Positions 14,742 to 24,102 of a stretch of 34,503 nucleotides of DNA are shown in pieces; the first letter of the stretch is position 1, and each line of letters opens with the position of its first letter. The position numbers were made by a program, and so were the translations under genes. The DNA is from an uncultured Merdimonas sp. (lineage in GTDB: Bacteria > Bacillota > Clostridia > Lachnospirales > Lachnospiraceae). Below the pieces are notes generated by a model. That model ran no database searches, was not told where the DNA came from, and saw only the letters and a program-made list of their open reading frames with translations. Location of the stretch: the NCBI GenBank assembly GCA_944378225.1, contig CALWGE010000026.1, positions 1-34,503 of the forward strand, in the 5' to 3' direction.

Positions 14742-14776
14742 TAAGAAACGGAATGACAATAAAAGAGGAGAAAAAT

Positions 14777-15448
14777 ATGTCAAAGATTCTGCTTGTGGAA
14801 GACGATAAAAATATTATAGAAAATTTAAGTGCCGTTCTCAGAGCGGAGGGCTTTCAGGTACGTGCTGAGGAAGGTCAGACGGAGGCGTTGCTGGCTGTGG
14901 AAGAGGAAAATTTTGATTTACTTCTTCTGGATGTGTCTCTGAAAAACGGCAATGGGTTTTCTGTCTGCTCGGCAGTGAAGGCTGCGGCAGATATTCCGGT
15001 AATTTTTCTGACGGCTTCCGGAGATGAATTCAGCGTAGTAACAGGACTGGAGCTGGGAGCAGAGGATTATGTCAGCAAACCTTTCCGGCCCAGGGAGCTG
15101 GTTTCGCGGATTCGGAGTGTTCTGCGGCGGTGCGGAAAAAGCCAGTCTGTGATTGAAATTGAGAATCTTCGGGTAGACACTGTCCGGGCTGTGGTAACGA
15201 AAGACGGACAGGACTGCTTTCTGACGGCGCTTGAATATCGTCTGCTTCTGTTTTTCCTGAATCACAGGGGAATGGTGCTTTCAAGGGGAAAACTTCTGGA
15301 GGAAATCTGGGATGCTGCCGGAGAATTTGTAAATGATAATACGCTGACTGTTTATATCAAGCGACTGCGGGAGAAGATAGAAAAAGATCCCCAGAATCCA
15401 GTCATTATCAGGACCGTGAGGGGACTGGGGTATAAGCTGGGGGAATAG
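14777..15448 (+). CDS. OmpR-family response regulator (Bce-like)
   Basis: A 223-residue transcription factor. The receiver domain (about 1-115) has VEDD, phosphoacceptor D52 in LLDVSLKNGNG, and SKPF with the conserved Lys. The winged-helix DNA-binding domain (about 125-223) ends with the typical IRTVRGLGYKLGE. The ATG at 14777 follows GAGGAG; an upstream in-frame ATG at 14732 overlaps the predicted promoter. A histidine kinase follows after 12 bp and an ABC exporter lies behind it. This order resembles Bce-type antimicrobial-peptide sensing modules. The site at 16512-16525 is the likely target. Confidence 0.92.
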   Translation: MSKILLVEDDKNIIENLSAVLRAEGFQVRAEEGQTEALLAVEEENFDLLLLDVSLKNGNGFSVCSAVKAAADIPVIFLTASGDEFSVVTGLELGAEDYVSKPFRPRELVSRIRSVLRRCGKSQSVIEIENLRVDTVRAVVTKDGQDCFLTALEYRLLLFFLNHRGMVLSRGKLLEEIWDAAGEFVNDNTLTVYIKRLREKIEKDPQNPVIIRTVRGLGYKLGE

Positions 15449-15460
15449 AGGAGGAAGTGT

Positions 15461-16474
15461 ATGCATTATCTTCGGGACAGAGAATTTGCGGGACAGCTTG
15501 GGCTGTCTCTTGTTTTATGGATACTGTTTGTGCTGGCAGCTTTGTGCTGTTTTCCTGAACAGAGAGCCTGCGCGGTGATTCCGGGAGCGATGGGACTGGT
15601 ATTTACAGTTTCCTGGACAGTTCTGACTGTCAGACGTTACCGGAAACTGGAGATGCTGGCTGCGGAGGCTGACAGGAGACTGCATGGAGAACGTTCGCTG
15701 GATCTTAGGCAGTATCAGGAAGGAGAACTGGCAATTCTGGCAAATGAACTGGAAAAGCTGATTTTCAGACTTCAGGAGCAGTCCAGTTATCTCCGGAAAG
15801 AAAAAGTTTATCTGAGTGATTCCCTGGCAGATATCTCCCATCAGCTGCGTACTCCGCTCACTTCCCTGAATCTTTTGCTTGCAAGGCTGGGCGGAGCATC
15901 GGATGAAGAGCAGAGACGCCGGCTTGTCTGTGAGGCGGGGCAGCTGCAGGAGAGAATTTCGTGGCTGGTTGAGGCATTGCTGAAAATTGCACGCATTGAT
16001 GCAGGAACAGCGGTTTTTGCCAGAGGACAGGTGGATATAGGAGAACTTGTGCGTTCTGCGCTGGAGCCCTTTGGAATTCCTATGGAAATTCGCGGACAAA
16101 GGACAGTGCTTCATCTGCAGAGCGAGGCAGGATTCCAGGGAGATTCGGAATGGTGCCGGGAGGCGCTGGGGAATATTATCAAAAACTGTCTGGAACACAC
16201 GGGAGAAGGCGGTACACTGACGATTTATTCGAGAGAAAACAGTCTTTATTCTGAGATTGTGATTGAAGATGACGGACCGGGAATAGATCCGGAGGATCTG
16301 CCGCATCTGTTTGAAAGGTTTTACCGTGGAAAGCAGTCCTTTGGAACAGGGGTAGGGATTGGCCTTTCTCTCTCCCGCATGATTGTAAATGCTCAGAACG
16401 GGACTGTGAAAGCAGAAAATCGGCAAGAGGGCGGGGCAAGATTTATTCTGCGTTTTTATAAAAGCGTAGTATAG
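15461..16474 (+). CDS. Sensor histidine kinase (Bce-like, short sensor)
   Basis: A 337-residue membrane kinase. Two N-terminal helices (about 12-31 and 38-57) are joined by only a few residues, so it has almost no external sensor; such intramembrane-sensing kinases usually rely on a partner transporter to detect the drug. Then come a linker, the H-box ISHQLRTPLTSL (phospho-acceptor H127), N-box NIIKNCLEHTG, and ATP-lid motifs DDGPGID, LFERFYRG and GVGIGLSLS. The ATG follows GAGGAAG. It should phosphorylate the regulator encoded upstream. The signal is not visible from sequence. Confidence 0.92.
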   Translation: MHYLRDREFAGQLGLSLVLWILFVLAALCCFPEQRACAVIPGAMGLVFTVSWTVLTVRRYRKLEMLAAEADRRLHGERSLDLRQYQEGELAILANELEKLIFRLQEQSSYLRKEKVYLSDSLADISHQLRTPLTSLNLLLARLGGASDEEQRRRLVCEAGQLQERISWLVEALLKIARIDAGTAVFARGQVDIGELVRSALEPFGIPMEIRGQRTVLHLQSEAGFQGDSEWCREALGNIIKNCLEHTGEGGTLTIYSRENSLYSEIVIEDDGPGIDPEDLPHLFERFYRGKQSFGTGVGIGLSLSRMIVNAQNGTVKAENRQEGGARFILRFYKSVV

Positions 16475-16511
16475 AAGGGAATGCTTCGGAGTTGCCGCGG
16501 GCTCTGAAAAG

Positions 16512-16564
16512 TGACAGTTTTGTAATTTTACAGTCACGGGGAAGTCACCTGCTCTTGCTATACT
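16512..16564 (+). promoter_or_regulatory. Bce-type response regulator site and promoter of the exporter operon
   Basis: TGACA (16512-16516), four bases, TGTAA (16521-16525) fits the TnACA-N4-TGTAA pattern reported for BceR-like regulators. The wider region GTGAC (16511-16515) ... GTCAC (16532-16536) is also palindromic, and a further GTCAC follows near 16544. A TATACT -10 lies at 16559-16564, but the matching -35 position is poor (ACGGGG), as expected for an activator-dependent promoter. The 120-bp gap separates kinase from ABC genes, so the exporter is induced separately. Confidence 0.68.
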
Positions 16565-16594
16565 GGAGAAAAGCAAAATAAAGGAGCAGAGAAC

Positions 16595-17278
16595 ATGGAT
16601 GTATTAAAGGCGGAACACCTGTCCAAAATTTATGGTTCAGGAGAAAATGAGGTACGTGCTCTGGATGACGTATCATTTTATATTCAGCAGGGGGAATTTG
16701 TGGCGATTATCGGACCTTCGGGGTCGGGAAAATCTACTCTTCTTCATATTCTGGGAGGTGTGGACCGGCCTACATCAGGAAGGGTTTATCTGGACGGAAA
16801 GGACATTTACAGTCAGAATGAGGAGCAGCTGGCTATTTTCCGGCGAAGAGAGGTAGGACTTATCTACCAGTTTTATAATCTGATTCCTGTTTTGGATGTG
16901 GAAGAGAATATTACGCTTCCTGTACTGATGGATGGTCGCCCTGTGAACCGGGAACGGCTGGAGGAACTGCTTTCTGTTCTGAATCTTAAAGATCGCAGAA
17001 GACATCTTCCGAATCAGCTTTCCGGAGGACAGCAGCAGCGTGTTTCCATTGGGAGGGCGCTTATGAATGCTCCGGCCATTGTGCTGGCTGATGAGCCTAC
17101 CGGGAATCTCGATTCAAAAAACAGTCAGGAAATTATGGAGCTTCTGAAGTTTTCCAACCGGAAATTCGGGCAGACTCTGGTGATGATCACTCATGATGAG
17201 AACCTTGCTCTTCAGGCAGATCGGATTATTTCCATAGAGGATGGAAGAATTGCCAGAGATGAGGTGATTCGCCGATGA
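16595..17278 (+). CDS. ABC transporter ATP-binding protein (MacB/BceA type)
   Basis: A 227-residue ATPase with Walker A GPSGSGKS (K46), Q-loop region GLIYQFYNLIPVLDVEEN, signature LSGGQQQRVSIGRAL, Walker B IVLADEPTGNLDS and the H-loop VMITHDENLA. These are typical of MacB, LolD, FtsE and BceA ATPases that drive mechanotransmission through FtsX-type permeases rather than classic translocation. The ATG follows AGGAG. It overlaps the permease gene by 4 bp (ATGA). Likely role: energising drug or peptide removal from the envelope. Confidence 0.93.
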   Translation: MDVLKAEHLSKIYGSGENEVRALDDVSFYIQQGEFVAIIGPSGSGKSTLLHILGGVDRPTSGRVYLDGKDIYSQNEEQLAIFRRREVGLIYQFYNLIPVLDVEENITLPVLMDGRPVNRERLEELLSVLNLKDRRRHLPNQLSGGQQQRVSIGRALMNAPAIVLADEPTGNLDSKNSQEIMELLKFSNRKFGQTLVMITHDENLALQADRIISIEDGRIARDEVIRR

Positions 17279-20019
17279 AAAACGTATTCCGTAAAATTAC
17301 CTTAAAAGCTCTGAAAAAGAACAGGACGCGGACTCTGGTGACGATTACCGGGATTCTTCTCGCTGCTTCTATGCTGACGGCAGTGACGACATTTATTGCA
17401 AGTCTGAGACAGTATATGATTCAGGTGTGCGTAGAAGAAAAGGGAAACTGGTACGGGTCGGCCTTTGGCGTCTCAAAGGAAGTATTGTCAGAGCTGAGCG
17501 CTGATGAAAGAACAGACGCTGTTGCAGTCTGGCAGGAACTGGGGTATGCCCGGATCCCGGGGGTCACAGAGGAGGAGATAGATAGTTTTTATGTTCCGTA
17601 TTTGTATGTGACAGGAATAAGCGACAGATTTACAGAAATGCTGCCGGTAGAATTGATGGAAGGAAGAATGCCGGAGAACAGTCAGGAAATTCTGATCTCC
17701 GGCAATGCATTAAACTGGGCTCTGCCGGATGTGAAGATAGGAGATACTCTGACTCTGGAGCTGGGAGAAAGAGTGTCAGACGGAGAAAGGCTTAGTCCTT
17801 ATAATCCGCTGGTCTATACACAGGAAGAAAACAGCGGGGATATTTCCATTGCGGAAGAAATCATTCCGAAAGAAACCAGAGAGTATACGATAACCGGAAT
17901 TATGAAATCTCCGTCTTTTATGGCGGGAAGCAGTAATCCCGCTGTTTACTGTATGACCCGGATGGAAGAGGAACCGGCGGCCGATGCCCTTTATACGTGT
18001 TTTTACCGGACGCGCCATGCTTCTGACATTTATCGGCTTTCGGATGAAAAGCTGTCGGAATACGGACGCATTTATAATTCGGAACTTCTGCGCTATCTTG
18101 GAAATTCATTGAATCGTCCTTATATGAAAATGATGTATGGAATGGGTGCGATTCTGATTACACTGATTATGGTCGGAGGAATTTCTCTTATATATAATTC
18201 TTTTTCCATTTCGGTCAGTGACCGCACAAAACAGTTTGGGCTTCTGGCTTCCATTGGGGCAACGCCCAGACAGCTGCGCGGAATGGTATTTCAGGAAGCG
18301 TTTCTTCTGGCGTCTGTGGGGATTCCGTTGGGGATAGGCGCCGGAATCCTGGGAATTGGTGTGACTTTGCTGTTTACAGGAAATTATTTTACGTATCTTC
18401 TGGCCAGCGATACTGTGCAGATGAAGCTTTATGTATCCTGGCCGGCGATTCTGACTGCAGCACTGACAGCTTTTGTGACTGTGCTGATTTCCGCCTGGAT
18501 TCCGGCTCGGAGAGCGGCAAAAATTACGCCTGTGGAAGCTATCCGGCAGGCAAAAGATGTGCGGAAAAAGGCAGAAAGAAAAAACTGTACGGTACGAAAA
18601 AGCGGGAATGCCAACCGATTGTTCGGACTCTCTGCCAGGATTGCCGCAAAGCATTTTGCACGTGACAGAAAACAGTATCGGAGTACCATTTTTTCTCTGT
18701 TTATCAGTATTGTACTTTTCATTGCTGCCAGCTCTTTCTCTTCCTATCTCAGAACCGGTATTTTTGGAGCGGCCCAGGTTCCTGACTATGACATTTCGGT
18801 ACATCTGGAAGAGGGAAGTCTGGAGAAGGAACATCTGGAAGAACTGAGTCAGGAAATATGCAGAGCTGAAGGAGTGGATCGTGCTCTTGATACAGCATGG
18901 GTTTATGCAACAGGGCTGGTTGACATATCAGAATTTACCGAAGAGGCTTTGCCCATATATGGTGGAAATGTGGACTCTGCGGCAGGCAGCGATGTAAATG
19001 AAGATGAGGCAGAAAGAAAAATCGAAATGTCGGTGAATTTTCTGGTATTAAAGGATGCGGATTATGCATCCTGGGTAAAAGAGCAGGGACTATCCGGGAA
19101 GGGGAGCCAGGGAGGAGCTTCTTTTCCTGAGGTTACAGTGTATCAGAAAATACCCTTTGTGTATGATTCAGTAGAAGAGCGCTATAAAAGCTTTGACATT
19201 CTGAGTAAGGAAAATACAGAGATAGAAATAGAACTGATGGATTCCACAGGCTGGTATGAGACTGTGGAAGAGGTTAAGAAGGCAGGAGGGTCGGAAGAAG
19301 ATGTTCCGGAGGAGAATTTTCGACAGCAGATACATCTGCAGACAGAAGCTTTTATAGAGAACGCTCCGATGGATATTCTGACAGGTTATTCGGGATTGTG
19401 TCTGGTGATGCCCCAGAGCCGGTTTCAGGAACTGGCAGGAGAGAGGGCGGAGCAGTATCTGAACAGTCGTGTTGTGTATCTGCAGGCAAAGGAGCATAAG
19501 CAGACGGCAGAACGTATTCAGAATCTGGCAGATGACAGGATAGGAACAGGCAGCCAGGGCGTCTTTATTAATGATGAAACAGAGAATGTGGAAACAGCAA
19601 GAAATATGTTGTTAACAGTGGATGTGTTTTCTTACGGTTTTATTGTCCTGATTTCGTTGATTGCGGCTGCAAATGTATTTAATACAATTTCCACAGCATT
19701 CCTTCTGCGGCGCAGGGAATTTGCGGTACTTTCTTCTGTGGGTATGACGCCTGGGGAAATGAACCGGATGCTGAATTATGAATGCCTGCTTTACGGTTTT
19801 AAAGCACTGGTTTACGGAATTCCGGTTTCCCTTCTTGTGACCTGGCAGATCTACAGAGTAATGAAATCCAGCATTGATGTGAATTTTTATGTTCCTGCAG
19901 CCAGTATTGCTATTGCTGTATGCAGTGTATTTGCCGTTGTCTTTGCAGCGATGCTTTATTCACGGAGCAGACTGCGGCGGGAAAACATTATTGACAGCAT
20001 TCGTCGGGAAAGCGTGTAG
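17275..20019 (+). CDS. FtsX-family ABC transporter permease with two external domains
   Basis: A 914-residue membrane protein built as two FtsX-like halves. Half one has a helix at about 20-40, an external domain to about 285, then three helices (about 290-412) with FGLLASIGATPRQLRGM and PARRAAKITPVEAIR. Half two has a helix at about 467-490, an external domain to about 775, then three helices (about 780-905) with FAVLSSVGMTPGEMNRML. This predicts eight helices and two large outside domains. BceB has ten helices and one external domain in about 650 residues, so this is not a standard BceB although its operon is Bce-like. Substrate unknown; antimicrobial or lipid-linked molecules are likely. 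Confidence 0.88.
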   Translation: MKNVFRKITLKALKKNRTRTLVTITGILLAASMLTAVTTFIASLRQYMIQVCVEEKGNWYGSAFGVSKEVLSELSADERTDAVAVWQELGYARIPGVTEEEIDSFYVPYLYVTGISDRFTEMLPVELMEGRMPENSQEILISGNALNWALPDVKIGDTLTLELGERVSDGERLSPYNPLVYTQEENSGDISIAEEIIPKETREYTITGIMKSPSFMAGSSNPAVYCMTRMEEEPAADALYTCFYRTRHASDIYRLSDEKLSEYGRIYNSELLRYLGNSLNRPYMKMMYGMGAILITLIMVGGISLIYNSFSISVSDRTKQFGLLASIGATPRQLRGMVFQEAFLLASVGIPLGIGAGILGIGVTLLFTGNYFTYLLASDTVQMKLYVSWPAILTAALTAFVTVLISAWIPARRAAKITPVEAIRQAKDVRKKAERKNCTVRKSGNANRLFGLSARIAAKHFARDRKQYRSTIFSLFISIVLFIAASSFSSYLRTGIFGAAQVPDYDISVHLEEGSLEKEHLEELSQEICRAEGVDRALDTAWVYATGLVDISEFTEEALPIYGGNVDSAAGSDVNEDEAERKIEMSVNFLVLKDADYASWVKEQGLSGKGSQGGASFPEVTVYQKIPFVYDSVEERYKSFDILSKENTEIEIELMDSTGWYETVEEVKKAGGSEEDVPEENFRQQIHLQTEAFIENAPMDILTGYSGLCLVMPQSRFQELAGERAEQYLNSRVVYLQAKEHKQTAERIQNLADDRIGTGSQGVFINDETENVETARNMLLTVDVFSYGFIVLISLIAAANVFNTISTAFLLRRREFAVLSSVGMTPGEMNRMLNYECLLYGFKALVYGIPVSLLVTWQIYRVMKSSIDVNFYVPAASIAIAVCSVFAVVFAAMLYSRSRLRRENIIDSIRRESV

Positions 20020-20033
20020 GATTTCCGGAAATT

Positions 20034-20052
20034 TTTAGAATTGTTTAGAATT
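20034..20052 (+). repeat. Tandem direct repeat upstream of the ftsH promoter
   Basis: TTTAGAATT occurs at 20034-20042 and again at 20044-20052, one helical turn (10 bp) apart, ending 6 bp before the predicted -35 of ftsH. OmpR-type regulators often bind direct repeats with this spacing next to the -35, so this could be an activator site. The regulator is unknown; the one at 14777 is a candidate by proximity only. Confidence 0.45.
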
Positions 20053-20058
20053 CCTTTA

Positions 20059-20087
20059 TTGAAACTTTTCTTCTGCGGTGTTAGACT
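20059..20087 (+). promoter_or_regulatory. Predicted promoter of ftsH
   Basis: TTGAAA (20059-20064) and TAGACT (20082-20087) with 17-bp spacing. The leader that follows has a small hairpin, AGCCAG (20102-20107) with CTGGCT (20117-20122), before the AGGAG ribosome site. I see no terminator for the upstream permease in this gap. Confidence 0.6.
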
Positions 20088-20142
20088 TTTTTTATGCTGA
20101 CAGCCAGTCTGCGTGTCTGGCTCTTAAATACAGGAGAAAAGA

Positions 20143-22023
20143 ATGAAAGAAGTTAAAAACAACAAAAAACCGTTTATTTTTTATTACGCAGCAGTCATAC
20201 TTATTATGATACTGCTTAACATGTTCGTGTTTCCAAAGCTGCTCACACCTACGCTCCATGAGGTGGGGTATAATACTTTTCTTTCCATGCTTGATGAAAA
20301 GCAGGTAGAAGAGGTTCAGCTCGATCAGGAAGAAAACAGGATTATTTTCTCTGACAAGGAAAAACCGAAGAATTATTACACTACAGGTATTTTTAATGAT
20401 GATCAGCTGCTGGAACGTCTGCAGGAAGCGGGCGTGGAGCAGTACGGGACACAGATTGTGGAACAGGCCTCTCCCTGGATGTCCCTGCTGATGTCTCTGG
20501 TTCCCTTTATCATTCTCATCGTGGCGGGACAGCTGATGATGCGCAGTCTGAATAAGAAGATGGGCGGAGCCATGGGAAATGCCATGACCTTTGGCAAAAG
20601 TAACGCGAAGATTTATGTGGAATCCAGTACAGGAATCCGTTTTTCAGATGTAGCGGGAGAAGATGAGGCGAAGGAAGTTCTGCAGGAGATAGTGGACTTT
20701 CTGCATAACCCGGCAAAATATTCTGAAATCGGAGCCTCAATGCCGAAAGGAGCACTTCTGGTGGGACCTCCGGGAACCGGTAAAACACTGCTTGCCAAAG
20801 CGGTTGCAGGTGAGGCGAATGTACCGTTCTTTTCCATTTCAGGTTCTGAGTTTGTGGAAATGTTTGTAGGTATGGGCGCAGCCAAGGTGCGTGATCTTTT
20901 TCAGCAGGCAAATGAGAAGGCTCCCTGTATTGTGTTTATTGATGAGATCGATACAATCGGAAAGAAGCGTGACGGAGGCGGATACGGAGGAAATGACGAG
21001 CGGGAACAGACTCTGAATCAGCTGCTGACGGAGATGGACGGATTTGACGGACGCAAGGGCGTTATGATCCTGGCGGCTACAAACCGGCCGGAGTCGCTGG
21101 ATCCTGCATTGCTGCGGCCGGGTCGTTTTGACCGGAGAGTTCCGGTAGAGCTTCCTGACCTGAAAGGGCGGGAGGACATTCTCAAGGTTCATGCAAAGAA
21201 AATCAAACTGGGCGATAATGTTGATTTTAATGCGATTGCCCGGGCGGCAGCAGGAGCTTCCGGCGCAGAACTGGCCAATATGATTAATGAAGCAGCGCTC
21301 CGCGCAGTACGCCAGGGTCGTAAATATGTAGTTCAGAGCGACCTGGAGGAGAGTGTGGAGGTGGTAATTGCCGGCTATCAGAAAAAGAATAAAGTTCTTT
21401 CGAATAAAGAAAAGCTTACTGTGGCATATCACGAGGTAGGACATGCACTTGTGGCGGCATTGCAGACGCATTCCGCTCCGGTTCATAAAATCACAATTAT
21501 TCCGCGTACTTCAGGAGCTCTCGGTTATACCATGCAGGTGGATGAGGGAGAGCATAACCTGATGACAAAGGAAGAACTGGAAAACAAAATTGCTACGTTT
21601 ACCGGTGGCCGCGTGGCGGAAGAACTGGTTTTCCATACTGTTACGACGGGCGCATCCAACGATATTGAACAGGCCACAAAGCTTGCAAGGGCCATGATTA
21701 CCCGTTTCGGTATGTCGGATGAATTTGATATGGTGGCGATGGAGACTGTTTCCAATCAGTACCTGGGCGGAGACACTTCTCTGGCATGTTCACCGGAGAC
21801 ATCGGCACTCATTGATCGCCGCGTGGTGGAATTAGTGAAAGTGCAGCACGAAAAAGCCAGAAAACTTCTTTCTGATAATATTTTAAAACTTCATGAAATA
21901 GCAAAATTCCTTTATGAAAAGGAAACGATTACCGGAGAGGAGTTTATGGAAGTGCTCCAGAAGAGCCCGGAACAGGCTGAGGCAGAGCCGGAAAAAGTAC
22001 AGGCAGATGAAAACGCAGATTAA
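20143..22023 (+). CDS. ftsH: ATP-dependent zinc metalloprotease FtsH
   Basis: A 626-residue membrane AAA+ protease that degrades misfolded membrane proteins and some regulators. Helix one is at about residues 10-30, a small external domain follows, then helix two (about 108-135). The AAA domain has Walker A GPPGTGKT (208-215), Walker B IVFIDEID and the second region of homology [20 protein letters not shown]. The protease domain has the zinc motif HEVGH (430-434) and the likely third ligand Asp in ASNDIEQAT. Length is normal. It follows the drug-exporter operon with its own promoter. The ogt start overlaps its end. Confidence 0.96.
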   Translation: MKEVKNNKKPFIFYYAAVILIMILLNMFVFPKLLTPTLHEVGYNTFLSMLDEKQVEEVQLDQEENRIIFSDKEKPKNYYTTGIFNDDQLLERLQEAGVEQYGTQIVEQASPWMSLLMSLVPFIILIVAGQLMMRSLNKKMGGAMGNAMTFGKSNAKIYVESSTGIRFSDVAGEDEAKEVLQEIVDFLHNPAKYSEIGASMPKGALLVGPPGTGKTLLAKAVAGEANVPFFSISGSEFVEMFVGMGAAKVRDLFQQANEKAPCIVFIDEIDTIGKKRDGGGYGGNDEREQTLNQLLTEMDGFDGRKGVMILAATNRPESLDPALLRPGRFDRRVPVELPDLKGREDILKVHAKKIKLGDNVDFNAIARAAAGASGAELANMINEAALRAVRQGRKYVVQSDLEESVEVVIAGYQKKNKVLSNKEKLTVAYHEVGHALVAALQTHSAPVHKITIIPRTSGALGYTMQVDEGEHNLMTKEELENKIATFTGGRVAEELVFHTVTTGASNDIEQATKLARAMITRFGMSDEFDMVAMETVSNQYLGGDTSLACSPETSALIDRRVVELVKVQHEKARKLLSDNILKLHEIAKFLYEKETITGEEFMEVLQKSPEQAEAEPEKVQADENAD

Positions 22024-22573
22024 AAAGCAATATATCAGTCATTATAATTCTCCTTTCGGCGGGATTCTTCTGGCAGCTGATGAGTCAGGGCTGACCGGAC
22101 TGTGGTTTGAAGGACAGAAATATTTTGCCAGCGGTCTGGGAGAAGAGGAGGAAAGAGAAATCCCCGTGTTTAAAACGGTAAAATACTGGCTTGATCTGTA
22201 TTTTGACGGAAAGGAACCGGATATTGCTGTTCCGCTGCATTTTATCGGAACAGAGTTTCAGAAAAAGGTATGGGGCATACTCTGCTCCATACCTTATGGT
22301 GAGACAGTGACTTACGGAGAAATAGCCAGTCGGCTTGTTTCCGAGGGAAAGTGTTCCTGTATGTCTGCCCGTGCAGTGGGCGGAGCAGTAGGGAGAAATA
22401 AAATTTCAATTCTCGTTCCCTGTCATCGTGTGGTAGGGCAGAATGGAAATCTGACAGGATATGCCGGAGGCATGGACAGAAAAGCCGGACTGCTGGAACT
22501 GGAGCGCGGAAAAATACCGGACAGGGGTGAAATGTGGCATGCTGCAGAAGAATACAGCAGAGGAGAAAAATGA
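22007..22573 (+). CDS. ogt: Methylated-DNA-[protein]-cysteine S-methyltransferase
   Basis: A 188-residue DNA repair protein that removes O6-alkyl groups from guanine in a single-use reaction. The active site is LVPCHRVVG with acceptor C139; the DNA-binding part shows FQKKVWGILCSIPYGETVTYGEIA, and GAVGRNKI precedes the active site as usual. The ATG at 22007 lies inside the 3' end of ftsH (17-bp overlap). The ribosome site is weak, so translation is probably coupled to ftsH. The upstream in-frame ATG at 21914 would lie deep in ftsH and is rejected. The next gene overlaps its end by 35 bp. Confidence 0.92.
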   Translation: MKTQIKKQYISHYNSPFGGILLAADESGLTGLWFEGQKYFASGLGEEEEREIPVFKTVKYWLDLYFDGKEPDIAVPLHFIGTEFQKKVWGILCSIPYGETVTYGEIASRLVSEGKCSCMSARAVGGAVGRNKISILVPCHRVVGQNGNLTGYAGGMDRKAGLLELERGKIPDRGEMWHAAEEYSRGEK

Positions 22574-23954
22574 TTTTACACAGGGTGGAATGAGCGGGAG
22601 CATTTTAAGGCTGGCGCTTCCGATGATCATGGCACAGCTGGTAAACGTACTGTACAATATTGTAGACCGCATTTATCTTGGTCACATGGAGGGGGATGGC
22701 CGTCTGGCGCTTACCGGCGTGGGCGTAGCCTTCCCCCTGATTACGATCATTAACGCTTTTGCAAACCTGTGCGGCAGCGGAGGAGCGCCGCTCTGTTCTA
22801 TTGAGCGCGGGCGCGGCAACCTGAAGAAGGCGGAAGAAATTATGGGTAATTCTCTGGTGCTGCTCCTGCTGTTGGGCGTATTCCTGACGGCAGTCGGATA
22901 TCTGTTCCGGACTCCGCTGCTGTGGCTGTTTGGCGCAAGTTCCCAGACAATTACATATGCGGACGGATATCTTCAGATTTATCTGGCAGGTAATATTTTT
23001 GTCATGCTGGGATTAGGGATGAATCCTTTTATTCAGTCCCAGGGATTTGCCAAAACAGGAATGCTAACGGTGGTCATAGGAGCTGTTCTGAATCTGTTTT
23101 TGGATCCCATATTTATTTACGGATTTGGCTGGGGCGTGAAAGGCGCGGCCTGTGCTACGGTTCTTTCGCAGATGGTGTCTGCTGTCTGGGTATTGGCTTT
23201 TCTGTGCGGCAGAAAGGCTATTCTCAAACTGCGTCTGCCTCTTCTCAGGCCCCGGATAAAGCTGATGGGTCAGATTCTGTCGCTGGGACTTTCGGGATTT
23301 ACGCAGTCGGTGACCAACAGTATTGTGCAGATTCTGTGTAATGCATCACTGCAGTTTTATGGAGGAGACTTGTATGTGGGCGCCATGACAGTCATTTATT
23401 CAATCCGTGAAATGGTACAGATGCCGCTTCAGGGGTTTACACAGGGAGCACAGCCGGTACTGGGATATAATTATGGAGCGAAGCAGTATGGCCGCGTCCG
23501 GGAAGGAATTCGTTTTGTCACTGTTATATCAATTTTGTTTGCGTTTGTTTCCTGGCTTGTCCTGATGTTATTTCCCGGTCAGATGATCCACCTTTTCAAT
23601 GGAGAGAAAGAGCTTTTGGAAGTAGGAATTATTTCTCTGCGCATCCATTTTGTGCTGTTTGTATTCATGGCATTTCAGTATGCCGGTCAGAATATTTTTG
23701 TAAGTCTGGGAAAAGCCAGGCAGGCGGTGTTTTTTTCTCTGTTTCGAAAAGTAATCCTGGGGGTTCCGCTGATTCTGCTTCTGCCACGCATGTGGAATCT
23801 GGGGATATACGGAGTGCTGGCGGCAGAGCCGGTTACAAATATTGTGGGCGGCCTGGCCTGTTATCTGACTATGCTCTGGATTGTAGGTACAGAACTTCGG
23901 ACCGGAGAGAAATTGGAGGAATGGACAGGCAAAACAGGAAAAGGCGGGCAGTGA
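22539..23954 (+). CDS. MATE-family multidrug efflux protein
   Basis: A 471-residue membrane protein with about twelve helices. The N-terminus KNDFTQGGMSGSILRLALPM followed by AQLVNVLYNIVDRIYLGHM is the usual MATE entry, and the midpoint repeat (GFTQSVTNSIVQ ... VIYSIREMVQMPLQGFTQGAQPVLGYNYG) marks the second half. MATE proteins export drugs or metabolites in exchange for Na+ or H+. The ATG at 22539 is chosen because AGGGGTGA lies about 9 bp upstream and the family normally has residues before NDFTQG; an ATG at 22590 would remove them. It overlaps ogt by 35 bp and probably shares the ftsH-ogt transcript. Confidence 0.9.
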   Translation: MLQKNTAEEKNDFTQGGMSGSILRLALPMIMAQLVNVLYNIVDRIYLGHMEGDGRLALTGVGVAFPLITIINAFANLCGSGGAPLCSIERGRGNLKKAEEIMGNSLVLLLLLGVFLTAVGYLFRTPLLWLFGASSQTITYADGYLQIYLAGNIFVMLGLGMNPFIQSQGFAKTGMLTVVIGAVLNLFLDPIFIYGFGWGVKGAACATVLSQMVSAVWVLAFLCGRKAILKLRLPLLRPRIKLMGQILSLGLSGFTQSVTNSIVQILCNASLQFYGGDLYVGAMTVIYSIREMVQMPLQGFTQGAQPVLGYNYGAKQYGRVREGIRFVTVISILFAFVSWLVLMLFPGQMIHLFNGEKELLEVGIISLRIHFVLFVFMAFQYAGQNIFVSLGKARQAVFFSLFRKVILGVPLILLLPRMWNLGIYGVLAAEPVTNIVGGLACYLTMLWIVGTELRTGEKLEEWTGKTGKGGQ

Positions 23955-23980
23955 AAGTTGATATGTATTCAAAAGAGGAC

Positions 23981-24009
23981 TTGCCAGAGTCAGGATTCTT
24001 GTGTACAAT
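23981..24009 (+). promoter_or_regulatory. Predicted promoter of the flavodiiron gene
   Basis: TTGCCA (23981-23986) and TACAAT (24004-24009) with 17-bp spacing. The leader has an inverted repeat GGCGGA (24037-24042) / TCCGCC (24052-24057) before the AGGAGG site. I see no terminator between the MATE gene and this promoter. Confidence 0.6.
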
Positions 24010-24102
24010 TTTATGGGATAAAAAGAGTTTATGCCCGGCGGAGTCCTGATATCCGCCCATAATAAATGGATGAATACAGTATGATACAGGAGGAAGAGAA
24101 AA

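Noticed and set aside
15515-16576. 353-residue minus-strand open frame opposite the histidine kinase
   Set aside because: Would bury the kinase and the Bce-type operator; composition is typical of antisense translation.
17275-20019. Naming the permease bceB
   Set aside because: Two external domains and about eight predicted helices over 914 residues do not fit BceB, despite the Bce-like context.
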